DNA of 64,000 nucleotides, taken from NCBI RefSeq assembly GCF_007558825.1, contig NZ_VLTK01000007.1, positions 230,223 to 294,222 on the forward strand. The letters are read 5' to 3'. Within the stretch, counting starts at the first letter, position 1. Every line of letters starts with the position of its first letter. Positions 27,789 to 35,977 of this stretch are shown here, piece after piece. The position numbers and the translations under genes are program-made. The DNA comes from Brevibacterium aurantiacum (GTDB lineage: Bacteria > Actinomycetota > Actinomycetes > Actinomycetales > Brevibacteriaceae). The notes under the pieces are model-generated. The model worked only from the letters and a program-made list of their open reading frames with translations, was not told where the DNA came from and did no database searches.

Positions 27789-29540
27789 TCAGTCGACGAG
27801 GCGCAAACCTCGGAAGCGGTTGAGCGCCGCCGCGATCTCCTGTGCACGGGGGCGGGCGACATGTCCCGGATGACCGCGGTTGCCGGTCAGGGCGTCGACT
27901 CCCTGCGCATCGAGCATGTCCTCGACCTCCGCCAGAGCCTCGGTGAGTGAGGTCTGGTCGTCGAAGATCTCGGCCAGATACTCAAGCGCCTCGGCGATGC
28001 CTGTCGTCTGCTGCGGGTCGACGAGCTGGGACACTGCGGTCAGGTCGATGAAGGCCTTGCCGAACTGAACCTGGCCAAGCCCTTTCGCCTTCGCCGACTT
28101 CGTCTTCGAGCCGGGGTGCAGCGCCTTCGCGGTTGGGATCCGGGGCCGAGGCGTGGCGAACGCCGATCCTGTGTCATCGGCTGATTTCATCCCCACGAGT
28201 TCGTGCGCCTTCTCGGTGACTTCCTGGGGTACGTACGCATCGAGGGCGATGACATGATCAGCCACTTCGAAGAATGCGCTCGATCCACCGGCGACCAGCA
28301 CCGTGGAGACGCCTCGGTGGGTGAACAGCGGACGGATGCGATCGACGAAAGGGGTGATGGGTTCGCGGTCGGCTGGGATCAGAGCACGCATCCGATCGTC
28401 GCGAATCATGAAGTTCGTCGCCGAGGTGTCCTCGTCGATGAGCAGCGAACGAGCACCGACTTCCACAGCCTCCACGAGGTTGGCCGCCTGCGATGTGGAC
28501 CCGCTCGCGTTCGTTGTGGTGAAGGCTCTCGTGTCAGTGCCGGATGGCAGATTGTTGATGAAGGGCGAGATGTCGTCGCCGGTCACGGCGCGACCGTCCT
28601 CGGCCCGGATGGAGGTGGCACTGGGTTCCGTGATGACCCACTCACGCCCGTCTCCGGCGATGTGGGGGTAGACACCGCGTTCGAGGGCACGCAGAATCGT
28701 CGACTTGCCGTGATAGCCGCCGCCGACGATGACAGTGACACCACGGGGGATCGCCATGCCGGTGAGCCTGCGTCCGCTCGAGAGCGTGAATGTGTGCTCG
28801 AGGGAACTCGGGCTGGTGAAAGCCACAGCGTGCGAATCCATCGGCACGTCAGAATCCCCGGATCGCCTCGGCAGAATCGCGCCATTGCCGATGAATGCGA
28901 GAAGACCTTCCTCGCCGAGGTGGTTCTGCAGTTCCAGCTGATCCCGGTGGAGTTGGACATGCTCGCGCAGATCGTCGCTGGACTGATTCTTGCCAGGCTG
29001 GTCCTGGCTAGGCTGGTTTTTGCCGGACTGGTCCTTAGCGGGCGGGTAGGCGGCAGCGAGATTGGAGTAGATGAACATGGTTTGAGCGAGCTCGGGCACA
29101 TCCCGGGTGAGGATATCCGCTGCCTGATGGCCCAGGATGCGACGGCCTCGAGCCGGGAGATTGACGAGCAGTCGTGCCTCGAAGCCTTCGTCATCGATGA
29201 GGACGTTGGTGCGTTCGAGCACTTCCTGTCCCGGACGGCCGAGGATGATCGAACGCTGGTCATTGCGGTGCAGGAATGCATTGCCGACGCGGAAGAGGAA
29301 GTCGGCGGCTGCGATGCGATCTGCGCGTTCGGTGGTGATGTCAGTGGGGAACCCCGCCTCGGCGCGGTTGATCCTGATCCGGACCTTCGACGGTGAGGCG
29401 AAAGGATCGACCTGGACTCGGTCGATGAACACGGTGAACGACCCGAACTCGTAGCTGCCACGGATCTGCTTGTAATTTCCGTAGCTGCGGCCATCGAGGT
29501 TGTGCAGAGTGGATGCGAGATTCGATCGTGGGGAGTTCAT
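27789..29540 (-). CDS. ABC-class ATPase domain protein (ABC_ATPase family)
   Basis: A 583-residue P-loop ATPase of the family called predicted ATPase of the ABC class. Walker A is GGGYHGKST (residues about 272-280), Walker B is SLLIDED (about 367-373), and the N-terminal RSYGNYKQIRGSYEF is typical. It has no membrane segments, so it is not a transporter subunit; the role is unknown, possibly linked to RNA or DNA. An extra Lys/Gln/Asp-rich insert near residues 166-190 contains pentapeptide-like repeats (KDQSG, KNQPS, QDQPG, KNQSS). Confidence 0.88.
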   Translation of the reverse strand: MNSPRSNLASTLHNLDGRSYGNYKQIRGSYEFGSFTVFIDRVQVDPFASPSKVRIRINRAEAGFPTDITTERADRIAAADFLFRVGNAFLHRNDQRSIILGRPGQEVLERTNVLIDDEGFEARLLVNLPARGRRILGHQAADILTRDVPELAQTMFIYSNLAAAYPPAKDQSGKNQPSQDQPGKNQSSDDLREHVQLHRDQLELQNHLGEEGLLAFIGNGAILPRRSGDSDVPMDSHAVAFTSPSSLEHTFTLSSGRRLTGMAIPRGVTVIVGGGYHGKSTILRALERGVYPHIAGDGREWVITEPSATSIRAEDGRAVTGDDISPFINNLPSGTDTRAFTTTNASGSTSQAANLVEAVEVGARSLLIDEDTSATNFMIRDDRMRALIPADREPITPFVDRIRPLFTHRGVSTVLVAGGSSAFFEVADHVIALDAYVPQEVTEKAHELVGMKSADDTGSAFATPRPRIPTAKALHPGSKTKSAKAKGLGQVQFGKAFIDLTAVSQLVDPQQTTGIAEALEYLAEIFDDQTSLTEALAEVEDMLDAQGVDALTGNRGHPGHVARPRAQEIAAALNRFRGLRLVD

Positions 29541-29668
29541 CCGTGGAATGCTACTTGATTGTGGTCAACGCAGGCCACGACGAGCCCCGTGCTTCGCCAG
29601 AACTTTCCCCGGTGCTCCGCGATCAGGCTCTCGGCGGCTTCGCGATCAGGCTCTCTGTGGCTTCGCGA

Positions 29669-30439
29669 TCAGTTGCGTTCGCGTCCCAGATAGAAATCTG
29701 CGGCGTTGTCCCAGCACACGGCGGCGAGTTCCTCTGCTGACAGGGTGTCACGGATGATGTCGAAATCTGTGTTCTCGAACGGCCGAGGAGCCCTGGTCGA
29801 CGGCAGATCCGTGCCCACCATGAGTGCCGAGGGGTCAACGTCGACGATCGCTCGCATCGCGGTGGCAGGGTCGAGTTCGACTCGGCCGAAGCCTGTCGCC
29901 TTCACCTTGACGCCACGTTCGACCAGTTTCAGCAGGGCGGGCAGTCCGTCGCTGTGCATGCCGAAATGGTCAATGCTCACGGCGGGCAGTCCGGCGATGC
30001 GGTCGCTGAGATCCTCATCGATGCTGCGGGCATCGATGTAGAGCTCCGAGTGCCACCCGGCGAGGTCATGGACCCGACGAGCCATATGTTCCATGTCGTC
30101 CAAGACTGCTGACCCTCCGCGGGCGACGTTGAAGCGCAGTGCTTTGATTCCGTCGCGGTCGAGCTCCAGGATGCGATCATCGGACGTGTCGACGGGAAGT
30201 TGAGTGACGCCGACGAAATCGGGGCCAAGAGTGCTCAAAGCATCGACAAGATAGCACTGGTCGAACCCTTGGAATGACCCGGCGACCACTGCTCCCCCGG
30301 CAATGCCCAGACCGCTGATGCGCATCAGATAATCCTCGACCGTGAAAGGGTCCGGCAGGTAGCCGTTGTTCTCGACGAGAGGATGCTTGGGGTCGATGAT
30401 GTGCAGGTGTGAGTCGAAGATCGGGGTCGGAGAATCCAT
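29669..30439 (-). CDS. Amidohydrolase family protein (pyrone-dicarboxylate-hydrolase-like)
   Basis: A 256-residue TIM-barrel metal hydrolase. It has FDSHLHII (HxH metal motif, residues about 8-15), SIDHFGM (about 155), VKATGFGRVE and MVGTDLPSTRAPRPF with the final Asp. The length and motif order fit the 2-pyrone-4,6-dicarboxylate lactonase/amidohydrolase-2 group. It lies divergent from the TRAP transporter genes, with a candidate operator between, so it may act on the imported carboxylate. The substrate is unknown. Confidence 0.85.
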   Translation of the reverse strand: MDSPTPIFDSHLHIIDPKHPLVENNGYLPDPFTVEDYLMRISGLGIAGGAVVAGSFQGFDQCYLVDALSTLGPDFVGVTQLPVDTSDDRILELDRDGIKALRFNVARGGSAVLDDMEHMARRVHDLAGWHSELYIDARSIDEDLSDRIAGLPAVSIDHFGMHSDGLPALLKLVERGVKVKATGFGRVELDPATAMRAIVDVDPSALMVGTDLPSTRAPRPFENTDFDIIRDTLSAEELAAVCWDNAADFYLGRERN

Positions 30440-30700
30440 GGCCCCAATCTACCCCGTATTCGGCAAGGCACATTTCATCTCAAAGGGTAGCCGCGTGGTC
30501 GGCGAATGCGGAACTTGAACTGTGGAGCCCTGTCGTGTGCTGAGGGTGCCCTGCGGCGAGGTGGGGGCGTCCTGCGACGAAGTGGGGGCGCACTGCCGTG
30601 AGAACGGTGTCCCAGTCCCACCTATCGGCACTGCGAGTAACGATCTCGACAATATGACCGCTGGTCGGGACACGGGTGAGGCAGGTAAGCGGACGCTCGG
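30440..30700. other. Intergenic region with short direct repeats
   Basis: No gene is supported. Around 30545-30600 the phrases CCCTGCGGCGAGGTGGGGGCG and a near copy ending in GACGAAGTGGGGGCGCAC are repeated. The remainder carries the promoter region of the TRAP genes. Confidence 0.45.
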
Positions 30701-30722
30701 TATATTGTGAGGTAGTTCACAA
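30701..30722. promoter_or_regulatory. Operator over a probable -10 box, upstream of the TRAP genes
   Basis: TTGTGA-N6-TCACAA (30705-30722) is a perfect inverted repeat. It overlaps TATATT (30701-30706), which would make a good -10 element. The form resembles GntR- or CRP-type sites. A repressor here would block transcription of the TRAP permease and binding-protein genes; no regulator gene is adjacent. Confidence 0.5.
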
Positions 30723-30778
30723 CAGACCCTGAACAACATGGCTTGAGCATGATGACCCGAGCATCCGAAAGGACAATG

Positions 30779-33025
30779 ATGTCCGCACGTCCTTCTGAGG
30801 CGTCGCCTGCGAACCCGATACCGCAGACGAACGTCGACGAACTGATCGCGCAGTACGATGAGGAGCTTCCTCAGCGCACCCTGACACGCAGGCTCGACCT
30901 CGGCGTGGGAATCGTGTGTTTCGTCGTGTCACTGTTCGTTCTCAAGCAGGTGTTCTTCCCGCTGACTCAAGGCAATCAGTACTACCTTATGTGGTTCCTG
31001 GCGTTCGTCCTGCCACTGGTCTTCATCTGCTACCGGCCAGGTTTCGGCCGTAAGAGCGACGTCGCCGACCAGGCCATGGAAGTCGCCGAGGCTGTCGACA
31101 GCGATGTCGCTGCTGACAGCGGTGTCGGCGCGGGCAGCGGTGTCAGCGGTGCGACTGCTGACTCCACCGCGAAGCCACGCAGGAAGGCAAAGCGCCGGTC
31201 GAACGACAATCCGTCGATCATCGACTGGGTACTCGTCGTTCTCACCTTCCTCACCTGCGCCTACCCGGTGCTGCCCTTCTTCTCCGGCGGCTTCAACGAG
31301 TTCCTCAACCGGCAGGGCTCGCTGACCTCGCTCGACGTCATCATGGGCGGCGTTCTCCTCCTCCTCGTCCTTGAGGCGACGCGCAGAACCACTGGCCTGA
31401 TTCTGCCGATCTTCTGCATCGTCTTCTTTCTCTACAGCTACTACGGCGCCTACATTCCGATCGGTTGGCCAGGATCCCATGCGGGCCAGAACTTCGACCA
31501 GATCGTCAACGCCCTGTACAACGATGCATCCGGCTTCTACGGCATCCCCCTCGACGTCGCGGCCACCTACATCGTCCTCTTCACGATCTACGGAGCCGTC
31601 CTCGACAAGACCGGGGCAGCAAGCTTCTTCATCGACCTGAGCTTCTCACTATTCAAGAAGTCGAAGGCCGCGCCGGGACGAACCGTCGCTCTCTCCGGCT
31701 TCCTCCTGGGCACGGTCTCCGGCTCCGGCACCGCCACTGCAGTCTCGCTCGGTGCCGTGACCTGGCCCGTGCTGAAGAAGGCCGGCTACCCGAAGGAGAA
31801 CGCGGGTGGAATGCTCGCAGCCTCCGGTATCGGTGCGATCCTCTCACCTCCGACCCTTGGTGCCGCAGCCTTCATCATTGCGGAGCTGCTCAACGTCTCC
31901 TATGGACTCGTCCTGCTGTGGGCAGTGGTCCCGACCCTTCTGTACTACCTGGGCATCTTCCTCGCCATCGAAATCGACTCCCGCAAGATCGAGGTCGACT
32001 ACACGCCGCCTCCTGGCCTGCGCGCGTGGCCCATCCTGAAGCGAGGCTTCTACCACTTCATCTCGTTGAGCATCATCGTCGTCTTCCTCTCCATGGGCAT
32101 GGCACCTTTCAAAGCCGTCGTCTACGCCACCCTAGTGGGCATCGGCTTCGGGATCATCGAAATCGTCATCTCCCGCCTCGGCGAACCGAAGGCGATTCTC
32201 CTCGCGATCTGGGACGTCTTCTACGGGGCACTGTCCTCGGGCATCCGCTCGGTCCTGCCGGTGACCAGCGTCTGCGCGGCCGCAGGCATCATCGTCTCGA
32301 CGATCACGAAGACCGGCCTCGGCCAGGTCATCTCCGACATCCTCATCAAGGGCGCGCAGGCATTGTCGACAGACCCGACCGCGGTCCTCATCTTCACCTG
32401 TATCTTCGCTGCCGTGGCCGTGACCATCCTCGGCCTGGCAGTGCCCGTGACGGCCTCGTTCATCATCAGCTGGGTCATCGTAGGCCCGGCACTGATCTCA
32501 CTTGGTGTCCCCGAGGCGGCCGCCGCGATGTTCATCTTCTACTACGCCGTGCTGTCCGAGGTCTCACCCCCGACCGCTCTGGCGGCCGTCGCGTCCTCGG
32601 CGATCACCGGCGGCCGGGTCATCGCAACGATGTGGCAGGCCTGCAAGTACGCGATTCCTGCATTCCTGGTGCCGCTGGCCTTCACCTTCACACCCGAGGG
32701 CGCGAGCCTCGTGGCCCAGGGCGGATTCATCGGCGCGGTATGGACCGGGTTCGTCTCCGCATTCGCCGTGGCCGCACTCGCTGCCGGTGCCGGTGGCTGG
32801 ATCATCCGCCGTGCGGGGTGGCCGGAGCGCATCCTGTGCTTCATCGCCGCAGGAGCCCTGCTCTACCTGCAGCCCATGTCGATGATGATCGGGTTCTCCG
32901 CCCTCATCCTCGCCGTCATCCTTCACCTGCTGCTGCGTCGCAAACCGAAGACCACCTCGGCGACCACCAGCGATATCGGATCGACCGAAACACACTCGGC
33001 CGGATCTCCGGCCGAGTCCAACTGA
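30779..33025 (+). CDS. TRAP transporter permease, fused DctQ-DctM type
   Basis: A 748-residue membrane protein. The N-terminal part (to about residue 200) has the small-subunit helices and the rest is the large DctM-like permease (FALSGFLLGTVSGSGTATAVS-like segment, GLAVPVTASFIISW). It works with the TAXI binding protein encoded 16 bases downstream to import a carboxylate with sodium or protons. I choose ATG 30779, five bases after AAAGGA; in-frame starts at 30743 (TTG) and 30776 fit less well. A charged linker with Ala/Asp/Val repeats lies near residues 95-130. Confidence 0.92.
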   Translation: MSARPSEASPANPIPQTNVDELIAQYDEELPQRTLTRRLDLGVGIVCFVVSLFVLKQVFFPLTQGNQYYLMWFLAFVLPLVFICYRPGFGRKSDVADQAMEVAEAVDSDVAADSGVGAGSGVSGATADSTAKPRRKAKRRSNDNPSIIDWVLVVLTFLTCAYPVLPFFSGGFNEFLNRQGSLTSLDVIMGGVLLLLVLEATRRTTGLILPIFCIVFFLYSYYGAYIPIGWPGSHAGQNFDQIVNALYNDASGFYGIPLDVAATYIVLFTIYGAVLDKTGAASFFIDLSFSLFKKSKAAPGRTVALSGFLLGTVSGSGTATAVSLGAVTWPVLKKAGYPKENAGGMLAASGIGAILSPPTLGAAAFIIAELLNVSYGLVLLWAVVPTLLYYLGIFLAIEIDSRKIEVDYTPPPGLRAWPILKRGFYHFISLSIIVVFLSMGMAPFKAVVYATLVGIGFGIIEIVISRLGEPKAILLAIWDVFYGALSSGIRSVLPVTSVCAAAGIIVSTITKTGLGQVISDILIKGAQALSTDPTAVLIFTCIFAAVAVTILGLAVPVTASFIISWVIVGPALISLGVPEAAAAMFIFYYAVLSEVSPPTALAAVASSAITGGRVIATMWQACKYAIPAFLVPLAFTFTPEGASLVAQGGFIGAVWTGFVSAFAVAALAAGAGGWIIRRAGWPERILCFIAAGALLYLQPMSMMIGFSALILAVILHLLLRRKPKTTSATTSDIGSTETHSAGSPAESN

Positions 33026-33041
33026 GAAAGGGACGAATTCC

Positions 33042-34034
33042 ATGAAGCGAACAAGGATGTTCACAATCACGGCGTCAGCCGTTGCCGCGGTGCTGGCGTT
33101 GAGCTCATGCGGCGGTAAGCAGGAAGCCAAACCGGCAGGCGAAGGCGGCGGCGACTGCACCGCGGCCTCCGGGCAGATCACCGTCGCCACTGGAAACTCG
33201 ACGGGCGTGTACTACGTCCTCGGCGGCGGTCTGGCGCAGATCATCTCCGACAACTCCGATCTGAAGGCCACCGCGGCCGAGACCGGTGCCTCCGTGCAGA
33301 ACCTGCAGCAGCTGTCATCCGGGGACTATGACGTCGCGTTCTCACTCGCCGACACAGCGGCCGATGCGGTCAACGGTGACGCGGACTTCAAGAAGCCGGA
33401 GGACATCTCGGCACTGACGCGCATCTATTCGAACTTCACTCACGTGGTCGTGCGCAAGGATGCAGGCATCGAATCCGTCAAGGACTTCAAGGGCAAGACG
33501 ATCTCCACCGGCTCGCCGAAGTCCGGCACCGAGGTCATTGCCAACCGCCTCATCGAAACGGCAGGGCTCAAAAAGGACGATGTGACAACTCAGCGCCTCG
33601 ACCTGACCAAGACCGTTGACGGAATGAAGGACGGCACGATCGACGGCATGGTGTGGTCCGGCGGGCTGCCGACGGCTGGCGTCACCGACCTCTTCACCTC
33701 GAACGGCAAGGACGTCGAATTCATCGACATCACCAAGCTCGAGGACCCGATGAAGGAGATCAACCCGGTCTACGAGGTCGAGGAGATCCCCGCCGACACA
33801 TACAAGGGTGTGAAGGCCGTCAAGACCATCGTCACTCCCAATGTCCTCATGGTCCGCAACGACATGGACGAAGGCACCGCGTGCGCTCTGACGAAGCTGA
33901 TCTACGACAAGAAGGCCGATCTGGAGAAGGTCCACGCAGCGGCCAAGGAGATTGAGGTCGAAAACGCCGAGACACCTGACCCGATCAAACTCCACCCGGG
34001 CTCGAAGAAGGCCTTGGAGGAACTGAACAAGTAG
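33042..34034 (+). CDS. TAXI family TRAP substrate-binding lipoprotein
   Basis: A 330-residue extracytoplasmic binding protein. It has a lipoprotein signal peptide with lipobox LSSC (Cys about residue 23), then ITVATGNSTGVYYVLGGGLAQI, the typical TAXI start. It captures the substrate for the TRAP permease encoded just upstream (16-base gap, AAAGGGA ribosome site). TAXI systems often carry glutamate or other dicarboxylates, but the ligand cannot be read here. Confidence 0.93.
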   Translation: MKRTRMFTITASAVAAVLALSSCGGKQEAKPAGEGGGDCTAASGQITVATGNSTGVYYVLGGGLAQIISDNSDLKATAAETGASVQNLQQLSSGDYDVAFSLADTAADAVNGDADFKKPEDISALTRIYSNFTHVVVRKDAGIESVKDFKGKTISTGSPKSGTEVIANRLIETAGLKKDDVTTQRLDLTKTVDGMKDGTIDGMVWSGGLPTAGVTDLFTSNGKDVEFIDITKLEDPMKEINPVYEVEEIPADTYKGVKAVKTIVTPNVLMVRNDMDEGTACALTKLIYDKKADLEKVHAAAKEIEVENAETPDPIKLHPGSKKALEELNK

Positions 34035-34175
34035 GGAGCTGCCGGCAGCTGGCTGACGGCTGGTTGTCTGAGACTGGTTGTCTGAGGCTGGTTGGAATCA
34101 AGCCGCGTGGGCTCAGAGTCCTGCGGGTCCTCCGCTCGGTCAGCAACCGCACGCGAGGTGTGCTTCGCGTGAGCT

Positions 34176-34233
34176 CTACAGGTTAAGTCAGGCTGAGTTG
34201 GTTGCAACCTACTCAGCCTGACTTAACCTGTAG
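34176..34233. repeat. 58-bp near-perfect palindrome
   Basis: Arms of 23 bases (34176-34198 and 34211-34233) are exact complements. The 12-base centre contains the palindrome GGTTGCAACC, so almost the whole 58 bases is self-complementary. It lies between convergent genes (TAXI lipoprotein and M18 peptidase). There is no flanking T-run. It may be a bidirectional terminator or a cruciform-forming mobile palindrome. Confidence 0.85.
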
Positions 34234-34320
34234 AACTCGACTCCGCGCAAACCAGTAGCCTCTCGGCAGCATGTCGGCACCGCACCAAGGCCACGGCACC
34301 ACAGCGCCGCACTCAGCCCC

Positions 34321-34411
34321 ACCCTGCGGGAACGCGACCACCCTGCGGGAACGCGACCACCCTGCGGGCACGCGACCACCCCGAAGGAACGCGACCACCC
34401 CGAGGGCATGC
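34321..34411. repeat. Tandem 18-base repeat, about five copies
   Basis: Units of the form CCCTGCGGGAACGCGACCA repeat about five times with increasing divergence (CACGCGACC, CCGAAGGAACGCG, CCGAGGGCATGCG). The array ends near the M18 peptidase stop. Upstream, 34050-34095 carries a shorter GGCTGGTTGTCTGAG repeat. These are noncoding variable-number repeats. Confidence 0.7.
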
Positions 34412-34413
34412 GC

Positions 34414-35793
34414 TCAACCCTGTAGGAACGCCTTCGCAGCCGCACCCAGCGACACGACATCCTCGATGGCGACCATTTCGCGGGCCGAGTGCATCGAATA
34501 CAGTGCCGGGCCCACATCGACGGTGGTCATGCCCAGGCGGGTTGCGGTCAGGGGGCCGATCGTCGACCCGCAGGGCATCGCGTTGTTCGACACGAAGTTC
34601 TGGTACTCAACACCGGCCCTCGCACATGCCTGCGACCAGGCGGCGGTGCCCACCGCATCCGTGGCATAGCGCTGTTGGGCGTTGAGTTTCAGTAGCGGAC
34701 CGCCGCCGAGGCGGGGGCGGACATGAGGGTCGTGGCGTTCGGGATAGTTCGGGTGGGCCGCATGCCCCGCGTCGGAGGACACACAGATCGACGAGGCCAG
34801 TGCAGCCAGGTAGTCACTGCGCGTCGACGCTGGCAACATGGAGGCGATGATGCGCTCGGTGACGTCGGCGAGGAAGGGCCCGCAGGCACCGGAGCGTGAA
34901 CTCGACCCGATCTCCTCATGGTCGAACCCGGCGAAGAGTGCGACGGAATCCAACGACGCAGCATCGACGTCGACCAACGCGGAGACACCGGCGTGGACAG
35001 ACAGCAGGTTGTCCAACCTCGGCGCGGCGAAGAATTCCTCCTGGGCACCGAAGAGCCCGGGGGACTGAACGGGGATCGTGTAGACGTCGTGTCCCACGAC
35101 CTGCTCCGGATCCACCTCGGCGGAGGCGGCGAGGATCTCGATGACATCGGCTTCAGCCAGACCTGCCAGGCCGATGATGGGGGTGGTGTGGCGCTGTTTG
35201 TCCAGCGTCAGGCCGTCATTGACCTGGCGGTCGAGGTGGATGGCCAGCTGTGGGATGCGCGCGATGGGCGGGGTCTGCGCGAGGACGACGGAACCGTCGG
35301 CGAGGCTGAGCTGCCCAGCCAGTGCGAGCTCCCGGTCGAGCCACGAGTTGAGCAGCGGTCCGCCGTAGATCTCGACGCCGATCTGCCGAGTTCCCTCGGC
35401 GGTGAACTCCTCGCCCGGCTTGAGTTTGAAGGCTGGGGAGTCCGTGTGAGAACCGAACACGCGAAAGCCGGGAACCGTGCCGGGCGGTCCGCCAGAGTTG
35501 CTGAAAAGTTCACTCGAGTCGCTGGAGGGTTCATCCGCGCCAGCCTCGGAGACGCCGACTTTGCTTGCCGGAGTCCGCCATGCGATGATCGCACCGTCAC
35601 GAATGACATAGTGGCTTTGACCAGGCTCGAGAGACCATTTCTCGCGCTCATCGAGTTGGAGGAAACCTGCGGCCTCAAATCGTGCAGCCGCCGTCGCGGT
35701 GGCATGATAGGAGCTGGGGGAAGAACTGATGAAGTCTGCCAGATCGGCTGCGACCTGGGTCTTCGTACGTGGTCTCACGGGCGATGTACTCAT
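34414..35793 (-). CDS. M18 family aminopeptidase
   Basis: A 459-residue cytosolic zinc aminopeptidase of the aspartyl-aminopeptidase (ApeB/DAP) family. Metal and catalytic positions are visible in GSHTDSPAFKLKP (His and Asp, residues about 114-126), GFDHEEIGSSSRSGA with the catalytic Glu pair (about 292-306), SSDAGHAAHPNYPERHDP and a late MHSAREM His. It removes N-terminal acidic or other residues from peptides. Start codons GTG 35799 and ATG 35793 are both possible; neither has a strong ribosome site. Confidence 0.93.
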   Translation of the reverse strand: MSTSPVRPRTKTQVAADLADFISSSPSSYHATATAAARFEAAGFLQLDEREKWSLEPGQSHYVIRDGAIIAWRTPASKVGVSEAGADEPSSDSSELFSNSGGPPGTVPGFRVFGSHTDSPAFKLKPGEEFTAEGTRQIGVEIYGGPLLNSWLDRELALAGQLSLADGSVVLAQTPPIARIPQLAIHLDRQVNDGLTLDKQRHTTPIIGLAGLAEADVIEILAASAEVDPEQVVGHDVYTIPVQSPGLFGAQEEFFAAPRLDNLLSVHAGVSALVDVDAASLDSVALFAGFDHEEIGSSSRSGACGPFLADVTERIIASMLPASTRSDYLAALASSICVSSDAGHAAHPNYPERHDPHVRPRLGGGPLLKLNAQQRYATDAVGTAAWSQACARAGVEYQNFVSNNAMPCGSTIGPLTATRLGMTTVDVGPALYSMHSAREMVAIEDVVSLGAAAKAFLQG

Positions 35794-35977
35794 TTTCACA
35801 GCTTATCGTTTGCGGTAGCTTTGGCCACAAGGGCATTGGTCTTCGAGGCCGCGTCGACACGGCAGCGGGTGAGGGGCTGGTGCCACAGGAGCCATCGACC
35901 GCTCGGGCTGCGCCGTCCATCACCCGAGAGCCCGTGAACAAGCGCCAAGAAGCAATGCAATACAAGGAGTGTTCGAA

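Noticed and set aside
31465..33045. A 526-codon plus-strand frame within the TRAP permease
   Set aside because: It is an Arg/His-rich shadow in another frame of a clear membrane protein gene.
34321..34411. CRISPR-like appearance of the 18-base repeats
   Set aside because: Units are directly adjacent with no spacers, and no cas genes are in the window.
34209..34517. Minus-strand frames with repeated VPAGWSRSRRV units
   Set aside because: They are only translations of the 18-base tandem repeat next to the M18 gene; no start signal or conservation is visible.
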